From the NCBI GenBank assembly GCA_964011275.1, contig CAXGOB010000109.1, forward strand, positions 1 through 11,742: a DNA stretch of 11,742 bases, read 5' to 3'. Of the stretch, positions 7,386-11,742 are shown in pieces; the first letter of the stretch is position 1; every line of letters starts with the position of its first letter. Both the position numbers and the translations under genes were made by a program. The notes beneath the pieces are model-generated. The model was not told where the DNA came from, searched no databases, and saw nothing but the letters and a program-made list of their open reading frames with translations. The stretch comes from UBA7328 sp002471345 (GTDB taxonomy: Bacteria > Bacteroidota > Bacteroidia > Chitinophagales > Saprospiraceae).

Positions 7386-7687
7386 TCATAGACTTTCACA
7401 GTTTTCCAGATGTGACTGTGATTTTCAATAAATTCATGATGAATAGGATCTTCTTGATAAGTCAATTGGTTTTCAAGTGACGTGAAAAATGCATTTATTG
7501 AATAGTGATAAGAGTTATCTACAACATCTCTATTCTCAGTAGAAGCAGGTTTGCCCCAATAAAAACTTTGTATATTACGGACTGTTCCTAATTTTTCAAG
7601 ACCTTTCTCAAAAGCCAATTTATCTTTTTCACTGGTATCTTCTTTAAGCCAAAAGAAGACATTGTGAGCCATATATGGTTTTGTCAT
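7370..7687 (-). CDS. Dabb (stress-responsive alpha-beta barrel) domain protein
   Basis: A 105-residue protein that is one Dabb domain (PF07876), a dimeric ferredoxin-like barrel. Landmarks are HNVFFWLKED near residue 8, where the family has HxVxFxLK, and YQEDPIHHEFIENHSHIW near the end, matching the common DPxHxxFI segment. There is no signal peptide, so it is cytosolic. Known members include plant stress proteins and polyketide cyclases such as olivetolic acid cyclase, but most bacterial members are uncharacterised and no substrate can be inferred. It converges on the serine hydrolase with 9 bp between the stops and is followed on its 5' side by a 170-bp divergent spacer shared with the lipoprotein gene. 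ATG 7687 is the natural start. Confidence 0.88.
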   Translation of the reverse strand: MTKPYMAHNVFFWLKEDTSEKDKLAFEKGLEKLGTVRNIQSFYWGKPASTENRDVVDNSYHYSINAFFTSLENQLTYQEDPIHHEFIENHSHIWKTVKVYDNLTN

Positions 7688-7819
7688 TTTAGTTGTTTTA
7701 TAGATCTACTTCTTGTTGGACCGATTTTTCAGATTGTACGAATGATGCGAGTATTACTTTCAAGATCACTAATTTTTAAAATAAATGTTAATCTATACGT
7801 ATTAATGATAGCTGAAGTG

Positions 7820-7827
7820 TACGTTTT
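7820..7827 (+). promoter_or_regulatory. Weak candidate -7 promoter element for the lipoprotein at 7858
   Basis: TACGTTTT matches TAnnTTTG at all but the last base and sits 30 nt before the ATG, a normal leader length in this phylum. No -33 TTTG is seen at the right distance. It lies in the divergent spacer between the Dabb and lipoprotein genes. Confidence 0.2.
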
Positions 7828-7857
7828 ACGTTAGTAAAGAAAGGAATAATCAAAGAC

Positions 7858-8415
7858 ATGAAACAAATGAAATACATTTTATATTCTATAATTCTTATCG
7901 GACTTTTGGCATGTGGGAAAGATGATGATGTGACTGCAAATGAGCTGAGGTATGATGGGGAGAACTTTACATCTCCACTTATAGATGCCGGGGATCATGA
8001 AGCTGCAGTCAGATTTAGATCCGTTGAAACCAGCTCATTCATAGGCAAGCAACTTACGGCGGTTGACGTCTTCCTTTATGATGTGCCAACAAGTATATTT
8101 CTAAATATTTATACTTCAGGAAGTGCTGCAGGTCCAGGAGTACCAGTTATTCGTGAAGAGATTACTTCAGGAGTCAGAGCGAATTCATTAAATAGAATTA
8201 CACTGAACCCTCCTATGGATATATCCAATGAAATGTGGCTGAGTGTCAATTGGTCACAGAGTAGTAGTCAACAGGTTATTGGATGTGATGAAGGCCCAGC
8301 AAACCCAAATGGAGATTGGATATTTGTATCTACTAATACTAATGGATGGACATCACTTCGAGAAACTAATGGTGAAAGCGTGAATTGGAATATTAGAGGT
8401 ATAGTTTCAGAATAA
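7858..8415 (+). CDS. Lipoprotein with predicted beta-sandwich domain, probably surface exposed
   Basis: A 185-residue protein. Residues 1-18 form a lipoprotein signal with lipobox L-L-A-C19. After the cysteine come Gly-Lys-Asp-Asp-Asp, resembling the acidic lipoprotein export signal that sends Bacteroidota lipoproteins to the cell surface. The rest (about 30-185) looks like one beta-rich domain. The pattern FIGKQLTAVDVFLYDVPTSI, IYTSGSAAGPG, MWLSVNW, GCDEGPANPNGDWI and a terminal NWNIRGIV recalls jelly-roll domains attached to Bacteroidota proteases and adhesins, where the DxGPA...GDWI stretch is typical. This assignment rests on remembered motif similarity and is tentative. No catalytic residues are evident; a binding role is inferred. 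The gene stands alone: divergent from Dabb, convergent with the DJ-1-like gene 10 bp away. Confidence 0.8.
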   Translation: MKQMKYILYSIILIGLLACGKDDDVTANELRYDGENFTSPLIDAGDHEAAVRFRSVETSSFIGKQLTAVDVFLYDVPTSIFLNIYTSGSAAGPGVPVIREEITSGVRANSLNRITLNPPMDISNEMWLSVNWSQSSSQQVIGCDEGPANPNGDWIFVSTNTNGWTSLRETNGESVNWNIRGIVSE

Positions 8416-8425
8416 GGATAATGAC

Positions 8426-9007
8426 TTAACCTAAATATTCCATATAACTAGCTGTAGTATCTCTTGCCTTTTTGCCAAGTTCCTGTTCGACGATATAGAG
8501 GCTCATGTCTATTCCTGCACTTACACCTGCTGATGTAACAAAACGGCCATTATCTATAAATCTTTCTCCCTTACAAATTTCTATAGTCTCATCTTGTTTT
8601 TGTAACACATCCAATGCAAGATGGTGACTGGTCGCTTTCTTGTTTTTGAGATATCCTAATTTTGCCAAAACAAGTGATCCTGTACAAACAGTTGCCGTTC
8701 TTTTAGAATTATCGATTACACTTCTTAGAGGGGATAGAACTCCTTCATCTTTTATGATTGGTCTAGTTCCAAAACCTCCTGGAATAAGAAATAAATCATA
8801 TCCTTTATCAGCAGATATAACTTCAGAAGGAGTAACTTCTAAAAGTGACTTAGAAACTATAATTTTATTTTTGAGGCCTACAGTTTTTACATCATAAGCG
8901 TCATCTTGACTCAGATAATTAGCGGAGGTGAAAACCTCCAAAGGTCCAGCGAAATCCAAAAGTTCGACATCATCAAATAGAAGAATTCCAATCGTTTTCT
9001 TACTCAT
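8426..9007 (-). CDS. DJ-1/PfpI superfamily protein, isocyanide hydratase-like
   Basis: The ATG at 9007 gives 193 residues beginning MSKKTIGILLFDDVELLDF, the canonical start of the family. A longer frame to 9058 would add 17 residues lying inside the upstream gene and is not needed. The fold is the DJ-1/ThiJ/PfpI glutamine-amidotransferase-like domain. Key residues are D18 and E24 in LLDFAGPLEVF, YDLFLIPGGFGTR (70-82), and the nucleophile-elbow Cys108-Thr109 in TVCTGSLVLAKLG. An N-terminal Asp with a Cys-Thr pair is the arrangement known for Pseudomonas isocyanide (isonitrile) hydratase, and DLFLIPGG and the C-terminal YMEYLG also fit that branch. It has no AraC DNA-binding domain. Alternatives are a glyoxalase-like or other amidase-like DJ-1 member. 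Its start ATGAGTAA overlaps the stop of the M20 amidohydrolase by 8 bp, indicating translational coupling. Confidence 0.88.
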   Translation of the reverse strand: MSKKTIGILLFDDVELLDFAGPLEVFTSANYLSQDDAYDVKTVGLKNKIIVSKSLLEVTPSEVISADKGYDLFLIPGGFGTRPIIKDEGVLSPLRSVIDNSKRTATVCTGSLVLAKLGYLKNKKATSHHLALDVLQKQDETIEICKGERFIDNGRFVTSAGVSAGIDMSLYIVEQELGKKARDTTASYMEYLG

Positions 9008-10457
9008 GACCACTGTGATCATGATCAAACATATAATCAGGAATAGGAGCAGGGCCATCGGGTACTATAGGCTCATATTTAAAATCTCCCTTTCTTTTCA
9101 TAAATTCTGCTGTTACTTCTTTAATAAGATCAGGGCTTTCATACAAGTCTATCATTGTCATGGATAAAGCTTTTGAAGCATATGCTAATCCTTTGTGTCC
9201 TATAGACATCCCTCCACAAGCTACTACAGCCCAGCTGTGCCATGGCGTTTTATAAGGTGCTGTAGGTGCTCCCATTCGAATCATTGGCACAATCCAACTC
9301 ACATCACCACTGTCTGTACTTCCACCCATTGGGTGTTCTTGTGTTTCTCTCATTGGCTTTACTGTGCCATCCATTCCCACCATAGGCTTTCCAGTTGCTT
9401 CTTGTATTCCTTTTCCAAATTTTGTTTCTTGATCAGTATATTCTATATCACCGAGCAATTCAATATTGGCTTGCATTTTAGCGCCTCCTGTTCGATTGGG
9501 AAGTATTTCATGGATACCTGAGATTAGATTGATTTTGTAGTCTACATCAGCTAGTATCGCAGCTCCTTCAGCCATTTCCATAATCCTCTTATACACTACA
9601 TTCATACCTTCTCTTTTAGTATCTCTTACTCTTACCCATAGTTTAGAATAATCAGGTACTACGTTTACCACTTTCCCTGCATCCATGATGTGATAATGTA
9701 TTCTCACAGTAGGTTTTACATGTTCCCTATAGTAATTCATACCCTGAGTGTACATCTCAAGAGCATCGGATGCACTTCTTCCGTTCCAAGGATCTGCTGA
9801 AGCATGGGCTGCTTGTCCTGTGAACTCTACCATAAAGTCTACTAATGCAAGTGAGCTCTGAACATCAGTTTCGATCTCATCAGTCGGGTGCCAATCCATC
9901 ATCACATCAACTCCATCAAAAACGCCCTCTTTAGCCATAAATACTTTAGCGAAGTATTTCTCTTCGGCAGGAGTACCAAAAAACCTAACAGTACCTTTAA
10001 TCTTGCCAGCATCCATTAATTCTTTTATTGCAAATGCAGCCCCAAAACTGGCAACACCAAAAACATTATGGCCACAACCATGACCTGGTTTTCCTTCTTC
10101 AAGAGGGTCTTTTGTAGGTGAAGTTTTTTGTGATAATCCAGGAAGTGCATCAAATTCTCCTAATATCCCTATTACCGGACTGCCACTTCCATATGTAGCG
10201 GTGAAAGCCGTTGGTATTTTGCCTACCCCTCTTTCTACTTTGAATCCTTTGGATTCAGCATAATCTGATAATGCCTTCGCTGATTTTGACTCTTCAAAAG
10301 CCAATTCTGCATAAGCCCAAATTTCATCACTGAGACCTGTAAGTTCTTCTAAATGATTATCTATTGTTTTTACAACAGCTTTCTTATTACTGTTCCATTG
10401 GGCATGGAGAGTGGAAGTTAAAAAGGTTGAGATTATAATAATTATTAGGATTCGCAT
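9000..10457 (-). CDS. Exported M20-family amidohydrolase (AbgB/aminobenzoyl-glutamate hydrolase-like)
   Basis: A 485-residue protein, family length. Residues 1-19 form a signal peptide (MRILIIIIISTFLTSTLHAQ, cleavage near A19), so it is periplasmic or outside, unlike cytoplasmic AbgB. Metal-site residues of peptidase M20 are visible: GHGCGHN (125-131), GTPAEEK (161-167), DWHPTDE (188-194) and a late His in PWHSW (405-409). The dimerisation-domain signature GQAAHASADPWNGRSASDA (214-232) and GGSTDSGDVSW (378-388) are those of the AbgB branch. It should hydrolyse an amide bond, such as an N-acyl amino acid or p-aminobenzoyl-glutamate-type dipeptide, using one or two divalent metals. No AbgA or AbgT partner is present. 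The C-terminus is His-rich (FDHDHSGHE), possibly metal-binding. The downstream DJ-1-like gene overlaps it by 8 bp. An A-rich leader precedes the ATG; no clear promoter was found. Confidence 0.92.
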   Translation of the reverse strand: MRILIIIIISTFLTSTLHAQWNSNKKAVVKTIDNHLEELTGLSDEIWAYAELAFEESKSAKALSDYAESKGFKVERGVGKIPTAFTATYGSGSPVIGILGEFDALPGLSQKTSPTKDPLEEGKPGHGCGHNVFGVASFGAAFAIKELMDAGKIKGTVRFFGTPAEEKYFAKVFMAKEGVFDGVDVMMDWHPTDEIETDVQSSLALVDFMVEFTGQAAHASADPWNGRSASDALEMYTQGMNYYREHVKPTVRIHYHIMDAGKVVNVVPDYSKLWVRVRDTKREGMNVVYKRIMEMAEGAAILADVDYKINLISGIHEILPNRTGGAKMQANIELLGDIEYTDQETKFGKGIQEATGKPMVGMDGTVKPMRETQEHPMGGSTDSGDVSWIVPMIRMGAPTAPYKTPWHSWAVVACGGMSIGHKGLAYASKALSMTMIDLYESPDLIKEVTAEFMKRKGDFKYEPIVPDGPAPIPDYMFDHDHSGHE

Positions 10458-10575
10458 ATCATTTTTTTTATCAGAACCGAATATAACTAAATGAGTGATT
10501 ATACTTGATTGTTCTTGTTAAAGTATGTTGATCGTATTATGGGACTTCATTCTTTAATAAGTTAATTGGGCTACA

Positions 10576-10600
10576 TATTGAAGAACATTGGTCTTCAATA
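10576..10600. repeat. Perfect 9-bp hairpin in the divergent spacer
   Basis: TATTGAAGA (10576-10584) pairs perfectly with TCTTCAATA (10592-10600) around a 7-nt loop (ACATTGG). No T-tract follows on either strand, so it is not an obvious terminator. It lies about 120 bp upstream of the M20 start and could be an operator-type palindrome or chance. Confidence 0.45.
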
Positions 10601-10857
10601 CCTTCAGGAAAGTTTATGAGAAGGTAAATGAAACGAAGAATTAAATTAGAAACAAATCATTGAGAATCCATTCTGGAATGAAAAACCAATAATTCATAAG
10701 TGATTAGAAGATCTTAAGGTAATAGTAGCTCTGGCTGTCGTTCTACTGTTCAACAAGAACCTCAAAATCGAAAATTCAACCCATTATTTAATTAATATCA
10801 GAGAAATTGTGAATTCCTACCACCCAAAAGTATGGCATATGCGTTCATGCAGATCAA

Positions 10858-10865
10858 TAAGTTTG
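10858..10865 (+). promoter_or_regulatory. Candidate Bacteroidota -7 promoter element for the lipoprotein at 10899
   Basis: TAAGTTTG is an exact match to TAnnTTTG and ends 33 nt before the ATG, giving a leader of about 25 nt. No convincing -33 TTTG is found 17 to 21 nt upstream, so the call rests on the -7 half and its position. Confidence 0.4.
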
Positions 10866-10898
10866 GGCCAGAATTATTAGAATAATAAAAAATTACAA

Positions 10899-11345
10899 AT
10901 GAAGGATTTATTTATTTTCATCGCTATCTTATCCATGATTTTCATCTTGTCTTGTTCAAAAGATGAAGAAGAAATAGATTCTATCATTGGAATGTGGGAA
11001 GGAGAATCTATTCAGCAAGGATTAGGAGTAATCCAATTATCTGTTAACATTTCATCACTAACTGAGGGCAGTATTGCTGGTAATTTAAACTCATTTCTAA
11101 ATGATTTGAGTCAATGTGACACTCAAGTTTATTCTTGCACTTCTTTTGATTGTGCCACACAATGGAGGTTTTTAAGCAAATCAGGTAATACCTATAAATT
11201 CTTTGAAGAAAACTTAGCTGGTAGTGAATGTACAGATGGCAACATACAAGTCAGCTTGCAAGGCACAAATAGACTAACCGGTACGTGGAGTTTGCCTGAT
11301 GATCCATCTATTTCTAATCAGATTACACTTTCGAGGTCTATTTGA
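10899..11345 (+). CDS. Small cysteine-containing lipoprotein, function unknown
   Basis: A 148-residue protein. Residues 1-18 form a lipoprotein signal (FIAILSMIFILS) ending at lipidated C19. The next residues, Ser-Lys-Asp-Glu-Glu-Glu, resemble the Bacteroidota surface-export signal. The mature part starts IIGMWEGES and alternates short hydrophobic strands with polar turns (VIQLSVNIS, GSIAGNL, TGTWSL, ITLSRSI), suggesting a small beta-barrel of the lipocalin-like kind; this is inferred from pattern only. Four further cysteines (C73, C80, C85, C111) could form two disulfides in the oxidising envelope. No catalytic motif was seen and I do not recognise a family. It appears to be monocistronic, with a -7 promoter match 33 nt upstream. 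Confidence 0.75.
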   Translation: MKDLFIFIAILSMIFILSCSKDEEEIDSIIGMWEGESIQQGLGVIQLSVNISSLTEGSIAGNLNSFLNDLSQCDTQVYSCTSFDCATQWRFLSKSGNTYKFFEENLAGSECTDGNIQVSLQGTNRLTGTWSLPDDPSISNQITLSRSI

Positions 11346-11672
11346 AATAGTTTCTTCGCATTTATTCTTTGATGTTGATTTTGTCTATCACAATTGAAGA
11401 AAGAAAGTAGGTCAACATCTATCTAAACGTTTTATGTTTATTCACTAAAGTAGCATATCAATAAAAGGGAGATCCTATAATGCAGAATAAACCGTCGTTT
11501 TAGAACAGTTTGAAATGTTTAGATAATATTCAAGATTTAGCCTGTAATATCGGTGTGCAAATAGGGTAGTGTCTCACTATTGATAGGAAAGGGACAAAAT
11601 GGCTAACGGTAAGAATATGAAGCATAGAGACTGAATGGGAGCAATGAATTCATATACATTGATGTGCCTTCG
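11346..11672. other. Intergenic region of 327 bp without a recognised gene
   Basis: It lies between the convergent 3' ends of the second lipoprotein and the right-edge gene. Two inverted repeats interleave: TTTCTTC (11351-11357) with GAAGAAA (11396-11402), and GATGTTGAT (11371-11379) with GTCAACATC (11411-11419, one wobble). A palindrome ATGAATTCAT lies at 11644-11653. No typical stem plus T-tract terminator was seen for either gene. Confidence 0.45.
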
Positions 11673-11742
11673 TTATTTAATTTCTTTGTCAATAATAACA
11701 AGTAATTCATCTGTAAATTTCAGTAATTGTTCTTGTTTATAA
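11673..11742 (-). CDS. C-terminal end of an unidentified minus-strand gene (partial)
   Basis: Read on the minus strand from the right edge, 22 codons are open and end in TAA (11673-11675). They encode an amphipathic, coding-like tail containing LLKFTDELLVIIDKEIK. The pattern suggests a C-terminal helix. The fragment is too short for a family and the rest lies outside the window. Confidence 0.4.
   Translation of the reverse strand, partial: YKQEQLLKFTDELLVIIDKEIK

Larger units (their letters stand above)
10458..10898. other. Intergenic region of 441 bp between divergent genes
   Basis: It separates the M20 gene (minus) from the second lipoprotein (plus) and must carry both promoters. It holds a perfect hairpin at 10576-10600 and a -7 match at 10858-10865. 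A plus-strand frame is open for 58 codons at 10704-10877 but lacks a start at its beginning and resembles no family I know. Nothing else was recognised. Confidence 0.5.

Noticed and set aside
9008..9058. Upstream start for the DJ-1-like gene, adding MALLLFLIICLIMITVV as a possible membrane segment
   Set aside because: The extra residues are encoded by the other frame of the M20 gene's conserved 3' end, and the family N-terminus begins exactly at the ATG at 9007.
8640..9521. Several plus-strand open frames over the DJ-1-like and M20 genes
   Set aside because: They lie antisense to two clearly recognised coding regions with conserved motifs and show no protein-like pattern of their own.
10704..10877. 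Open frame of 58 codons with a hydrophobic stretch (VIVALAVVLLF) before the second lipoprotein
   Set aside because: It has no start codon near its beginning, overlaps the candidate promoter of the next gene and has no recognisable similarity.

Overview
The window looks like chromosomal DNA from a low-GC member of the Bacteroidota, most likely a marine or environmental Cytophagales- or Flavobacteriia-type bacterium. The evidence is a large secreted protein with a C-terminal type IX secretion (T9SS) sorting domain, two small lipoproteins whose acid-rich residues after the lipidated cysteine resemble the Bacteroidota surface-export signal, promoter -7 matches of the TAnnTTTG type, and no clear Shine-Dalgarno sequences. 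No CRISPR array, tRNA, rRNA, insertion sequence or phage gene was recognised.

Layout. The left edge (1-108) holds the last codons of a plus-strand gene and a strong intrinsic terminator. Next comes a TPM-domain (YgcG-like) exported protein gene broken by an in-frame TAG (189-689). Facing it are two minus-strand genes: a secreted FG-GAP/VCBS-ASPIC protein (1893-3713) and, downstream of it, a zinc-independent quinone oxidoreductase (829-1812). An 826-bp AT-rich gap (3714-4539) holds several inverted repeats and possible decayed coding fragments. A plus-strand pair follows: a MATE efflux transporter with an abnormal start region (4540-6048) and a membrane-anchored serine hydrolase of the beta-lactamase/NylB fold (6116-7360). 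A small Dabb-domain protein (7370-7687, minus) converges on that pair, with a hairpin across the two stop codons.

The right part has a lipoprotein with a predicted beta-sandwich domain (7858-8415, plus). A tightly coupled minus-strand pair follows: an exported M20/AbgB-like amidohydrolase (9000-10457) and a DJ-1/PfpI-superfamily protein resembling isocyanide hydratases (8426-9007), overlapping by 8 bp. A second small cysteine-containing lipoprotein (10899-11345, plus) comes next, and the C-terminal end of a minus-strand gene lies at the right edge.

Most genes look like single accessory or housekeeping functions rather than parts of one pathway. Two pairs are probably co-expressed: MATE plus serine hydrolase (export and periplasmic hydrolysis), and M20 amidohydrolase plus DJ-1-like protein (translationally coupled). 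I found no convincing new multi-gene system. The most notable observations are the nonsense codon in the TPM gene, the missing start codon of the MATE gene with a natural-looking N-terminus beginning at an ATT, the cluster of interleaved inverted repeats before the MATE gene, and the coupling of an exported amidohydrolase with an isocyanide-hydratase-like protein.
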